A stretch of DNA of 64,000 nucleotides from Amoebidium appalachense (Eukaryota; Ichthyosporea): assembly GCA_963693365.1 (NCBI GenBank), contig CAVNZM010000005.1:4464001-4528000 (forward strand), read 5' to 3'. Each line of letters starts with the position of its first letter. The first letter of the stretch is position 1. Shown in pieces: positions 45,649 through 63,271 of the stretch. Under the pieces are notes generated by a model that saw only the letters and a list, made by a program, of their open reading frames with translations, searched no databases and was not told the DNA's origin. A program made the translations under genes and the position numbers.

Positions 45649-46084
45649 ATGGATTTGCGGCGATCGGTCTCCGGGCCAAATTCATATGAAAAACAGGTTT
45701 ACATCGAGAGGAAAAAGGTACACCAATTATGTGCACGAGCTATAATTTTTGCATGATAATTATGTAAATAGTGTTTTCTTCAAACGTTCAGTACAGAAAA
45801 ATAATAACTCAATGAGCGACCGAAAAACCACCTGCACCAAATTTGGTACGTTATACATAGTCTAAAACATACCAGATTTGGTGCAGTTGGTTTTTCGGTC
45901 GCTGACGCTGAACCAATTGAGTTATAATTTTTCTGTACTGAACGTTTGAGGGAAACACTATTTAAGCACATAATTATCATGCAAAAATTATAGCTCTAGC
46001 GCATAATTGGTGTACCTTTTTGCTCTCGATGTAACCCTGTTTTTCATATGAATTTGGTCCGGAGACCGATCGCCGCAATTCCAT
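45649..46084. mobile_element. 436-bp foldback (MITE-like) element
   Basis: The left arm from ATGGATTTGCGGCGATCGG is repeated as a near-perfect reverse complement ending CCGATCGCCGCAATTCCAT. The arms are about 205-210 bases each, with only scattered mismatches, and a loop of roughly 20 bases near 45866. No coding capacity. This structure fits a non-autonomous foldback or MITE element. As RNA it would form one long hairpin. Confidence 0.85.
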
Positions 46085-46308
46085 GATTTCATCCTCGTTA
46101 ACACCCAGGCATTTTACATGACCTTAATCCTGGTGCGGGCATGACCTTTTTTTATTGTCTCTTTTATCTTCTTAATTTTTTTCTTTTTTTCTTTTTCTTT
46201 TTTTGGATTCCGCGCATTGTGAAGCCCAGACACTCGTTTGATAGCCCACACCATGCAAGGCAACCATTGCCGCGGCCTGCACCACTGTGCAATGTCATGC
46301 ACAGTAAA

Positions 46309-46519
46309 ATGGAGGCCCGGGCCCCTAACCTTGCATGTAAGTGTTATTTATCTTAGAACATAGGTCGTAATAGTTGACTGTGACATACTGCACCCATGTT
46401 ACTTTCTTTCGAGACAGAACATATGTGAGTTCCTGAATCATAGTACACCTCAACAAGTGACAACCTCCTCCCGCCCTCCCCCCCCCCCCCCCCCCCCCCC
46501 CTGCATCCCTTCCTCTCCA

Positions 46520-46568
<49 letters not shown>

Positions 46569-47242
46569 AAACACGTGTACCCATTCATACGTGTGTGCAC
46601 CCACACCCATATTGTACATGTTGTCCCTGGCACGAAATAAGTCTCCGTGCTGAGGTGATCACAAATTAACGGTTGATTTTGGTCTTCTCATTATCAAGTG
46701 TAGCCCTCCCCCCCCCCTCCCCCCCTCCCCCCCCTCCTCCCCCCCCCCCCCCCCCCCCCCCCCCTTCATCATCATGGTCCCCCCCCTCCCCCCTCCCCCC
46801 TCCCCCCGCAAAAGGCTTGGCTTTCTTTTGACTAAAAAAAGACACCCTCCTCCCCCCGAAGGGTTTGGCTTTGTTTCAAAGATGCTTTTGATCAATTTTT
46901 TCCATTTTATTCTTTTTCATACTTTTCGAGAGGGTGGTCGGTCCTGCGGGTGCCAGCCCACAGACAGACCTTCACCGACCCAATTGACACATCATCCTGC
47001 ATCATATTTACATACCGAGTCTAGCAGAGGCAAATATACCTTCACGTCTACGAAAGAAAACAGTAAGTTGACTTGCTATATACAGGCAGTACCGTACCGT
47101 ATTTACATGCGTGAAGGCACGGTTCTCTTAGTGTCCCTAGTGCGTCTGCATTTAACATACATTTCGTCTCTTTGTAATGTCTCTTTTTTTGTGCACACAT
47201 TTCTTCATTCTAACCGGGCCGCTACATCTAGCAACCGGGTGA
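46309..47242 (+). CDS. Possible three-exon small protein (45 residues)
   Basis: Exons 46309-46336, 46964-47062 and 47232-47242 all join in phase 1. Both donors are strong GTAAGT, and the last acceptor is preceded by a CTAAC branch-point-like motif. The product starts MEARAPNLAYRPSPTQ and ends FTSTKENTTG. A polypyrimidine stretch and AG before 46229 would allow an untranslated first exon or an upstream start. No family is recognised, and the short length makes chance agreement possible. Confidence 0.4.
46483..46764. repeat. C tracts with (CA)n
   Basis: C tracts at 46478-46500, 46520-46553 followed by (CA)n to 46570, and 46738-46764. They lie in the intron of the possible small gene. Confidence 0.9.
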
Positions 47243-47551
47243 AGATGCCATAGGGAAAAAAAAAACAAAAACAGGGGTAGGTCTGCCGCTTTGGCATTAA
47301 ACGGCTTGCCATCATCCCAAGAGGAGAAGCAATCGCATGTCCTCTCTTTCTTATTTTACTCCCCCCCCCCCCCCCCCCCCCTCCCTCCTTCACGTGCAAC
47401 TTACACACAACCATACGCTTTTTACTACCATCATCTCATCATAGACCTATACCTTACCATATTCTTTTCTCCAGAGTAATATGCTATTAAGTTATTAGTA
47501 ATGCTGTTGTACCGTGTTGTGTTGTGTTGCCCACACGTACCCGGGCTGTGC

Positions 47552-49484
47552 CTAAGAGGCAAATACGCCAGCGCCAAAGCTAAAAAGGCTGCCGGCTGCA
47601 GCCGCAGGTTGGGGCTTCCCATTTGCATTCTCTGCCGCCCACACTGCCACGTCACTCTCCTCCTCCCCCTCCCTCGTGTACTTCGGCTCAGCCCTCTTCA
47701 TATCCATCATACTTCCAGCCATGCTATGGGCACGGTGAGCCGGTGAGGGCGAGTTGGCAAGCATTGCCTGCGAGTACTTCGTGCTAGCAGCCACATCACC
47801 ACCCACCCACGGCCACCCCTGCCCCGCGCCGTTACCCGGGCCCATACGTGAACGCTGCGGCGGTATCGTGTCACGGGGGCTGGAAAGCAGGGGGCTGGCA
47901 ATGCTGCTGCTCCCTGCCGATGCACTACTGCTTGCCAGAAGACGCTGCTGGGCACCAATAGCCGGAATACGCCGAGATGTCATCGGCGAAGCATACGGCG
48001 ACTGGTGGGAGGGAACGATTTTGCGTACGGGCTGGGGGCTTCCGCGGCGGTTTTGGATGGGGGATGCGGGGGCAAATGCGGCCATAGCCAAACCCTCCAT
48101 GTCGTTGACTAGCTGGTCCACTAGGCGCTGCGACTCACGGTGCATCTCCGCCTCAATGCGGCCCGGCCCCTCTGTCTTGCCGGTTGGCTGTGAAAAGAAG
48201 GTGTTTTGTCAGTAACATGTTTTGATCATCTGAGACGGAATACTGAGAGGAAGAAGCAGAGCATTGGAGGGGTGGGTGTGTGGGCGGTGCACGGGTAGGT
48301 GGACTGAAGATATGGGTAACGATATGGCAATGCTTAGCCGGAAAGCTACATAGATGAAGATTAAATATGGTAGGGGGGTAATTTCAGTGCCTTACAAACA
48401 ACAATAGCAAAGCAGTGGAAATAGAAATATAGCCAAACAACAATAGCAAAGCAGTGGAAATAGAAATATAGCCGTGTCCTGAGCATGTGGTAGTTATATG
48501 GTGGAAAGCAAGGCAGTATTTACAATGGAAATCCGTTGCTCACCTTGCGCATGGCATCCATAAGGGCCCATGCCTCGGCACCCATGCCCTTGCTGGGCAT
48601 GTCCGTGCCGTGGAGGGATGTAAGGGAAGGAGAGTCCATATTGCGGTAGTTGTGGTAGCTGCCTGTGCTGCCCATGCGGGTGAGGCTGTGGGAGTGCATC
48701 TGCCTCTGCCTGTTGCCCGACTGGAAGTGGTCGAACCGGGGAAGGTTGTCGGCACTCTGTATATGGTCATCGTTATTACTTGTATGCACACAGAAACAAC
48801 AACCAACATTGTTGTGAATTACTAGTGACCAACGCACTATACTAATGCACCAAGGGGATCCATACAAAGTTATGACCCAGCTGAGCCTTATAAGCGACTT
48901 TGAAAGCGTCCTCCACCCGCCATACAATAATCAACACAAACTGCACAGCTACGGTATTCGTAAAACAAACGCGGCTCTCTTAGATATTGTTAAAGGATAT
49001 GAACACCCACCCGAGCATACTGGCGCCTGGAGGGCAGGGCATCGAGCGAGGCTGGGGGAACCAGCCATGCCGGGTTGCAGTAGATTGTCTTTTTGAACTT
49101 GTCCACCGCCACCATCAACCGTGTACGGGCACCCTGTGCCATCACACCCGCCCCAGCCAGGTCCCCGTCGTGCATGTGCAGCAATGTGGGTAGGTCTACA
49201 CCAGCGCGGACGAGGCCGGCAGTGTACTTGTGCAGGCGCAACACGTGCATGAACGACGTGATATCGGTGACCTCACTGAAGTCTAGTTTGCATGCACGAT
49301 TGCGCCGCCTGTGACGGGGCTGCTGCATGGCAAGCCCTAGTGGGGAAAGCGGAGGTGGGGATGCGTCGTCACAGCCGGCAAAGGGAAAGTAATGCGGCGA
49401 GAATGCATTGTCTGTATTTGCTGCGCGACTAGAATAGGGTGCTTGGAACGTGGCTGCCTGAGGGTTGAGGTCCGTGTATACCAT
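47552..49484 (-). CDS. SAM-domain protein with long disordered tail
   Basis: Exons 49011-49484, 48544-48756 and 47552-48187 are all phase 0 and encode 440 residues. Residues about 72-132 form a SAM domain: ITSFMHVLRLHKYTAGLVRA, then LPTLLHMHDGDLAGAGVMAQ and GARTRLMVAVDKFKK. The GAR-x-x-L-x-x-A pattern in the last helix resembles the RNA-binding SAM domains of Smaug and Vts1, but SAM domains also mediate protein contacts, so the partner is open. The rest is low-complexity Ser/Pro/Met-rich sequence, likely disordered, with many possible phosphosites (LLASSSASAGSSS). Five CCAAT boxes lie 340-540 bases upstream of the ATG. Confidence 0.83.
48393..48473. repeat. 38-bp direct tandem duplication
   Basis: AACAACAATAGCAAAGCAGT and the following 18 bases occur twice head to tail without mismatch, inside intron 2 of the SAM gene. 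Confidence 0.93.
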
Positions 49485-51193
49485 CTTTCCGTGTGTGTGG
49501 GGTACGTTGGTGCAAGGTATAAATCATCAATAGAACTGGTAGCTACACTGCGCGATTTATAACCTAATATTCATGTTTATCAGCCCGGGCTCCCCAACCT
49601 TTGCTCGGGAAAAATGGGTGAGCGTGCAACGGACAGCCACACGTTAGTGTACACACTTTACAAGCCTTTGTGGTGGCGGTATTGGGGCAACCCAAAGGCT
49701 TTTGTACTGCTTATAATGAAGGCATGCGCAACCGTTGGTAACGCATACCAATGATATTCAGTATCTTTTACGTTTTAAAATTGTTAAATGGCTCAAATGC
49801 GCCCGCTACTAAATATAAATACGTGTTCTGATTGGTGGTTATAACTGTTTGAATGGTCTCAATAGCCGAAGATGCTTTTCATTCGCGGGTGAGCCATTGA
49901 AGGTAGCCAATCGCAACCGCCATTCTTTTGCAGACGTTAGTGATTGGTCTATCTTGCTTTAGGGATTTACGAATCCAATCACGTAGCTTACTTTGCCTGC
50001 CTTATTCGGACAGGTCTGTTCTGATTGGATTCCTTGAGCAGGGCAAGAGCTGTCACAGTTGACAGCTTTCAAAGCCCGGGCCGGGCAGCTCGCCACCGGC
50101 CGGCGCCGGCGCGCCAGCAAGCTTTCGACCCATCAATTCAATCATAATAAACTGGACGCGTTGAAAGAAGCACGCGTGTACATTATATTATTATGGACTT
50201 GGGAGACGTCCCTTGCCGACAGCCAGTGTGCTGGTCAACAATATGGTATACACACGACATACATACAACATGCATGCACATGCATATGTGGATGTATGCG
50301 CATGCTCGCACCGGTCCGAGGCCGGCCATGATCACTGAACGGGTTCGAATATTCAAATGGGCAATGCTACACAACGATGTATCTCGGCTGATGTAGCTGG
50401 CAGCTGGCAGCTGCAGCAGAAAACCATTTTTATCTAGGCTTGGGTCAGGACTTCTACAGTTAAGAGTACTAGTAAGTTAGAAAAATATGTTCAAACTTGA
50501 CCGAGGTACCTTCCATGTGCACACGGAGTGTACACTGTTGCATACCGGCGGGAGCGAGGCTGCGAGATCCGGCCGGGAGTGCACACGATCGTTCGATCAG
50601 CTGAGATACGGTCTCATAGTATGGTCATTCTACGGGGTCGCCGTTGTTTACATACGATGTACTGTGCTCGAGCAGCAACGTGTACATACAGCACGCATTA
50701 TGTATTAACCTCTGCCACATGCGTGGACACAAACATTCAGTATGTATACAGGTGCATTTCATTCAGTACGCGTGGGCTCAACTTCGTGGCGTCGGAGCAA
50801 GTTGGACACTACTGAATACAGTTTGTCATTGGGTGCAGTGGGATTCAACGGGTCGGGTTGTTTTTGCAAGTCGGCACTACGATCACTCAAACGTCGTCAG
50901 TGGCTGATATTTCGAAGTGTCTCGAGCTCCATCATTTCCGGCAGGGGGGGGGGGGGAGGCTTTCAATGGTGCGCCGGCCATGCCGCTCTGCCAGGTAATG
51001 ACCACAACTTCAAGTGTATTGCGACTAATATATTGTGTTAAAACCGAAACCTGGAAGTAGACTATAGCTACCTTATTGTGTTTTTTAATTTTGTTAAGAA
51101 GGAACTGCATATATAATTGTAGGTGCTAACTTACTGTGACAGAATTTACCACTATGCACACGGTATCTAAATAATAAACACAAAAATAATAAG

Positions 51194-51232
<39 letters not shown>

Positions 51233-51593
51233 AGAAAAAAAAACAAAACAAAAAAAAACAACCCCAGACCAGAGAAGCCTTGTGTTGGCTAACTGCCATG
51301 AGTTTGTGTTTGTGCAAGTGTGCTGGCTCTGGTAAAAAACATACGTGGGTGGCTATGTAGATCTCGATAGCTTGTTATGGGGGAGGGGGTTAGCCTTTCA
51401 GCGAAAGGAAAAGGGCGGAGGGAGGAAGGCCCCCTAGATGATTAGGATATCTCCAGCTATTTGGTTTAGCACTTCAAAGAAAGAAAAGCAAAATGAACTA
51501 CGAATATTTCGAAATGCCTCCTTCTCCCACTCCCCCCCCCCCCCTCCTTTCTATCCATATACCCATCTAATAATCACCACCTAGGGCCGGTCA
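49485..51593. other. Intergenic region between SAM and HP1 genes
   Basis: Mostly unique, AT-balanced sequence with few simple repeats; exceptions are a G tract (50945-50955) and a C tract with A-rich tail (51195-51250). It holds the CCAAT cluster listed separately. The open frames at 50487-50907 are short and have no splice support. Confidence 0.6.
49829..50030. promoter_or_regulatory. Five CCAAT boxes within 200 bp
   Basis: ATTGG or CCAAT cores lie at about 49831, 49908, 49943, 49974 and 50020, in both orientations. They are upstream of the SAM gene (start 49484, minus). Dense CCAAT boxes are typical NF-Y binding regions of eukaryotic promoters. Confidence 0.5.
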
Positions 51594-57132
<5,539 letters not shown>

Positions 57133-58697
57133 GACACCAACACTGCTTGATTGCTTCGCAAAATTGATGAAGATTTATTTTATTTCGTGGGTATTTGAAT
57201 CGAGTGTGAAATGTAAACCCCTGTGGTGGGCCTGTGAAATGCACCAAACAAATAACTGACTAACGTTACGAAGCCACAGTTGGACCTACATACAATAAGA
57301 TCTCGCCCGGTGCGTCTACAATAAAGAAAACCGATGAGTAACCACCAATCGATCTATTAGAAAACAGAGCGTGCTTGAGTTCCTACTTGGACTAAGTTCA
57401 TCACATAGCCGTGTCCATGCTTCACATATAAATTTGGTGCATGCAGTACTATGTGTATGGTGTCGGACGTCGTAGATTGAACTCTAGATCCAAGGGGTTG
57501 CGATCGCGCTATGGACATGATAGTTACAGTTTTGGATAGCATTCGTCACGGGCATCACGGGGATATAAGTTTTTTGGCGATATCTATATTATGAGGGGTA
57601 TCCATACTGGCTCCCCTGACTTTTAATGTTTAAATTTGGTGTAGGGTGACTTGAATCTTCGGCGCCAGGACGGGGTTAGTTTGCCGAACAATCTCCAAGT
57701 CTCCTTACGAGTTACGAGAATAAGAGTACGGGGGGAAATGTGCTGTTTATTAACAACATGTAGGTGATAAGAGTAAGGCGAAAAACGAACAACATGTATT
57801 ACAAGCGTGTTAATTCTGTCCTTGTGGCCCATAAAATGGGCTAAGCTTACCTTAGTCGACCATCCGGTATCCGTCGAATTTCTAGCTGTCGAGATCCACA
57901 TGCAGCCTTTCAAGTTGGGACACAAGTGTCTTTAGTTCTTTTTATTAGCTCTGAATTGCGTGAGTCAAGTTCGGGTACAACATCAAGTTCACGTTGTCTC
58001 CCCCCCCTCCCCCGGCGCCCCTGCCGCGCCTTCTTAGGACTCCTCCCTCCCACCACCCCCTCTACACACACACACGAACAGGGAGCGCGAGGGTGCACAC
58101 GTGTGTATGTGTTTGGGGGAGGGGGTGGGGAAGGGGTGAGGAGGGGGGGGAAGGGAGAGGGGCGGAGGGGGGGGGGGGGGGGGGGAGGATGCTATGTAGA
58201 CGAAGTTTGAACGTGCGCACGTGGCACTGCCTGTGTGATCTTGTGTCACCGGGGGGAGGGGAGGGGAGGGGGGAGGGGGGGGGGGGGGGGGGGGGGGGGT
58301 TGGAGTGACGTCGTCGTGTTGTGAATGGTCACGCGCATGTTGGCTTGTATGTGTTGTGTGTGTCTACAAAAGTCTTCAATTGTATGCAATAATATTCGAT
58401 TCATGTCGGTGTTTGTGTGCATCTGGTGCATGCTGAGTGCATGGATGTGGGAACGTGTTCCCGTGCCTGAGAAAACCCCCACTATTACTGATCTAGGACA
58501 CACCATATTCAATTGGAAGTTCTTGCTCCTACCGACATTCTAAAATACAGCATTGTGTTCTATATACGATCCCCAGGGTGTGTGTATTTGTACTGGAATG
58601 TGCGGTGTGTGTGTCTGCACGTGTGCACGTTTATGTGTGTGTGTGTGTGTGTGTGCGTGTGCGCGCGCACGCGCGCACGCACGCACGCACGCACGTG

Positions 58698-58770
<73 letters not shown>

Positions 58771-58786
58771 TGAGCGCGCGTGCACC

Positions 58787-58822
<36 letters not shown>

Positions 58823-58832
58823 CGCGTGCACC

Positions 58833-58888
<56 letters not shown>

Positions 58889-58890
58889 TG

Positions 58891-58972
<82 letters not shown>

Positions 58973-59640
58973 CCGTGCTACACAATACCCCAACAGGGCA
59001 GTTGTCTATGCACGGATACGTTCGGGTCTGATATAAATCATTTCCCCCTCATTCCATCCGAACCCAATCAATTTCAAGGTGGTTTGGTGAATTTATTGAC
59101 AAAGGTTGTTCTCTGTGGGCTCCCCGGGTGTACAGGTGTATGTACGTGCGCGTGCATGCGTGCATGTGTGTGTGTGTGTGTGTGTGTGCATGCATGTGTG
59201 CGTGCATGTGCGCACGCGTGTTTGTGTTGTGTGTGTGTCTGTGGGCCTTCTGTACACATTTATTTTAACTGGGCAGATAAATGCACATATATACGTTATA
59301 TACTCCCTTAAGCCAAGACATTTCAACACCCCAGGTGTCATATTATCGTTAAGTCGTTACAAGCATGCCCATAGAGTGTCACATATCGATACCAATGGGG
59401 TACCCCCTAAACATCGGCATACGTGCTGTAATCAAGGAAAATACGCTATGCTAAGGCAGCAACAGTGACACACACACACGAGCCAGTAGGCTGATAAAAA
59501 TAGGAGCCTCATGCCTGTGTGTGTGTGTGTTTTTTTTGGGGGGGGGGAGGAAGGGGGGGGGGGGGGGGGGGGGGGGGTTACGCGTGTGCAATGTGAATGC
59601 CAAAAGCAGCCCCGAGAAGGGAGGGGGAGGGGGGAGCATG
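57133..59640. other. Upstream region of HP1, then microsatellite field
   Basis: 57133-58010 is unique and includes the HP1 promoter (a CCAAT near 57345). G tracts lie at 58170-58186 and 58276-58299. A dense (GT)n field with short (GC)n breaks spans 58630-58972, followed by GT-rich DNA at 59150-59240 and a (T)n(G)n compound (59530-59577). No gene is seen. Confidence 0.6.
58630..58972 (+). repeat. Composite (GT)n microsatellite, about 340 bp
   Basis: Four long GT blocks (58699-58765, 58788-58818, 58834-58884, 58892-58970) separated by short GCGC, GCGTGCAC or TTGTG interruptions. Confidence 0.94.
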
Positions 59641-60296
59641 CAGAAAAGCAAAGAAGCAAAGAAGCAAAGAAGGAGAAAAGTAACGAAGGCCAACATAATA
59701 GAAAGTGAGAGCAACCCCGGCCCAGAGACAAACCGAAAGGTACACTGGCAGATGCGAGGGAGAGCAGAGCCCGAGGGGGGGGGGGGGGGGGGGAAGACTA
59801 AAAGCAAAGAAGCAAAGCCAAATTTAACGGAAGAGGGGGTGGCAAGGCAACAACGGTCACATTGCAAATGCAGCACAGAACAAAGAAGCAACAAAGCAAC
59901 AAAGCAAAGAAGCAAAGAAGCAAAGAAGCAAAGAAGCAAGGAAGCAAGGAAGCATAGAAGCATAGAATCATAGAAGCAAAGAAGCAAACAAGCATAGGCA
60001 TAGAAGCAAAGAAGCATAGAGGCATAGAAGCAAAGAAGCAAAGAAGCATAGAAGCATAGAAGCATAGGCATAGAAGCATAGAAGCAAAGAAGCAGAGAAG
60101 CATAGAAGCAAAGAAGCAAACAAGCAAACAAGCAAACAAGCATAGGCATAGAAGCAGAGAAGGATAGAAGCATAGAAGCAAAGAGGCAAACGAGCATAGG
60201 CATAGAAGCAAAGAAGCAAACAAGCATAGGCATAGAAGCAGAGAAGCATAGAAGCAAACAAGCATAGGCACAGAAGCAAAGAAGCAAAGGGGCAAA
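59641..60296. repeat. GAAGCAAA/GAAGCATA minisatellite
   Basis: Many 8-base units GAAGCAAA and GAAGCATA with variants occur at 59645-59680 and most densely at 59882-60296. Minus-strand frames across it (Leu/Cys/Phe/Ala repeats) are repeat readings. A related array with GAAGGAAA units lies at 61083-61326. Confidence 0.92.
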
Positions 60297-60378
60297 GAAC
60301 ATGGCCAGATAAAATGTGGATGTTCTTCGACTAGGAGATCCACCCGGGGAGAAGGGGAAGGGGGGGGGGGGGGGGGGG

Positions 60379-60433
60379 TTTGAATGCGTCAAAAAGTACG
60401 AAGTACACAAGAACAAACGGATAACACGATGCA
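60379..60433 (-). mobile_element. Poly(C)-tailed element, copy truncated to about 55 bp
   Basis: Contains only the shared 3' end (TTTGAATGCG on the plus strand). G tracts lie on both sides: about 18 before (60361-60378) and about 25 after (60435-60459). Confidence 0.85.
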
Positions 60434-60596
60434 GGGGGGGGGGGGGGGGGGGGGGGGGGACCGGAGTAGATGATGGGACGAGGAGCAGGGAGAGCTACGT
60501 TTGGGAGGGGGCCAAGAGGAAAAGGAAAATAAGAAGGGCGATGGTGGAGCGGGAGGGGGGGGGGGGGGGGGGGGGGGGCTCCCGTGTGTATGTGGG

Positions 60597-60630
<34 letters not shown>

Positions 60631-60716
60631 CTCCCGTGTGTAATGGGGGGGGGGGGGGGGGGGGGGAGGTCAGCAGCAAGGGAAGGTGGGCACGGGGGGG
60701 GGGGGGGGGGGGGGGG

Positions 60717-60820
60717 TTTGAATGCGTCAAAAAGGACGAAGTACACAAGAACAAACGGATAACACGATGCAGAATGCAAGCCATACATAAAGAGTATGCA
60801 TATTAAGCAGAGCCCATCCT
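60717..60820 (-). mobile_element. Poly(C)-tailed element, copy truncated to about 104 bp
   Basis: Same 3' end as the others, cut at AGCCCATCCT. G tracts of about 23 before and about 18 after; the latter is the tail of the next copy. Confidence 0.88.
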
Positions 60821-60838
60821 GGGGGGGGGGGGGGGGGG

Positions 60839-61047
60839 TTTGAATGCGTCAAAAAGTACGAAGTACACAAGAACAAACGGATAACACGATGCAGAATGCA
60901 AGCCATACATAAAGAGTATGCATAATAAGCAGAGCCCATCCTCAGGGGGGGCCCACGTCATCCACAGTACCCGAGTTTCGACCTATTCCCCTCGTTAACG
61001 AAACCCAACTCAGATACTGTTTCACTTGAACATGAGTAGGTCACCCG
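60839..61047 (-). mobile_element. Poly(C)-tailed element, copy truncated to about 209 bp
   Basis: Matches the next two copies closely and stops at GGTCACCCG, where a G tract of about 13 begins. Confidence 0.9.
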
Positions 61048-61082
61048 GGGGGGGGGGGGGAAGGGGGGGTGTTAACAGTACA

Positions 61083-61326
61083 GAAGAAAAGAGGCAAAGA
61101 AGCAAAGAAGGAAAGAAGGAAAGAAGCATAGAAGCATAGAAGCAAAGAAGCAAAGAAGGAAAGAAGGAAAGAAGAAAAGAGGCAAAGAAGCAAAGAAGGA
61201 AAGAAGGAAAGAAGCATAGAAGCAAAGAAGCAAAGAAGGAAAGAAGGAAAGAAGCATAGAAGCAAAGAAGCAAAGAAGGAAAGAAGGAAAGAAGCAAAGA
61301 GGCAAAGAAGCAAAGAAGGAAAGAAT
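61083..61326. repeat. GAAGCAAA/GAAGGAAA minisatellite
   Basis: About 30 units of 8 bases, mixing GAAGCAAA, GAAGGAAA and GAAGCATA. It lies between two element copies. Confidence 0.92.
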
Positions 61327-61469
61327 AAGACAAGGTAGGTGACATGTGAAAGCCCTTGAATAATGATGGTTTGGAAGGGGGGAGGGGGGGTGAGAGATGG
61401 AACAGGAGTGCATGATTGATGTGGAAGGGAAGGCAGGCTATTTAGAAAAGGGGGGCGGTGGGGATATGT

Positions 61470-61500
<31 letters not shown>

Positions 61501-61502
<2 letters not shown>

Positions 61503-61743
61503 TGAATGCGTTAAAAAGTACGAAGTACACAAGAACAAACGGATAACACGATGCAGAATGCAAGCCATACATAAAGAGTATGCATAATAAGCAGAGCCCA
61601 TCCTCAGGGGGGGCCCACGTCATCCACAGTACCCGAGTTTCGACCTATTCCCCTCGTTAACGAAACCCAACTCAGATACTGTTTCACTTGAACATGAGTA
61701 GGTCACCCGTCTTGATCAGAGACGAGCAGGGTTGCTTATGCAG
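61501..61743 (-). mobile_element. Poly(C)-tailed element, near full-length copy
   Basis: About 243 bases from TTTGAATGCG to CTTATGCAG on the plus strand, with a G tract of about 30 as its tail (61471-61500). Only three or four G separate it from the next copy. Confidence 0.92.
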
Positions 61744-61746
61744 GGG

Positions 61747-61995
61747 TTTGAATGCGTCAAAAAGTACGAAGTACACAAGAACAAACGGATAACACGATGC
61801 AGAATGCAAGCCATACATAAAGAGTATGCATAATAAGCAGAGCCCATCCTCAGGGGGGGCCCACGTCATCCACAGTACCCGAGTTTCGACCTATTCCCCT
61901 CGTTAACGAAACCCAACTCAGATACTGTTTCACTTGAACATGAGTAGGTCACCCGTCTTGATCAGAGACGAGCAGGGTTGCTTATGCAGGCAAGG
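61747..61995 (-). mobile_element. Poly(C)-tailed element, longest copy
   Basis: Runs to CTTATGCAGGCAAGG, the same limit as the diverged copy at 63272-63553, so this is probably the true 5' end. Near that end a CGTCT...AGACG stem with a seven-base loop is conserved. A GGTCGAAACTC motif resembles a pol III B box. It has only a four-base C tail. Confidence 0.88.

Positions 61996-63271
<1,276 letters not shown>

Noticed and set aside
59451-60416. 321-codon Leu/Cys/Phe/Ala-rich frame resembling a membrane protein
   Set aside because: It is a translation of the GAAGCAAA minisatellite; the eight-base unit cycles through the frame.
60495-61869. Repeated frame starting MTWAPPEDGLCLLCILFMYG in each element copy
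   Set aside because: It recurs because the element is repeated. It is only about 41 codons before the C tract, is lost in truncated copies and is not preserved in the diverged copy.
61747-61995. Similarity of the dispersed element to 5S rRNA (GAGCAGGGTTG, GGATGGG) or to U2 snRNA
   Set aside because: Matches are short, in the wrong order or orientation, and the conserved secondary structure of those RNAs cannot be drawn.
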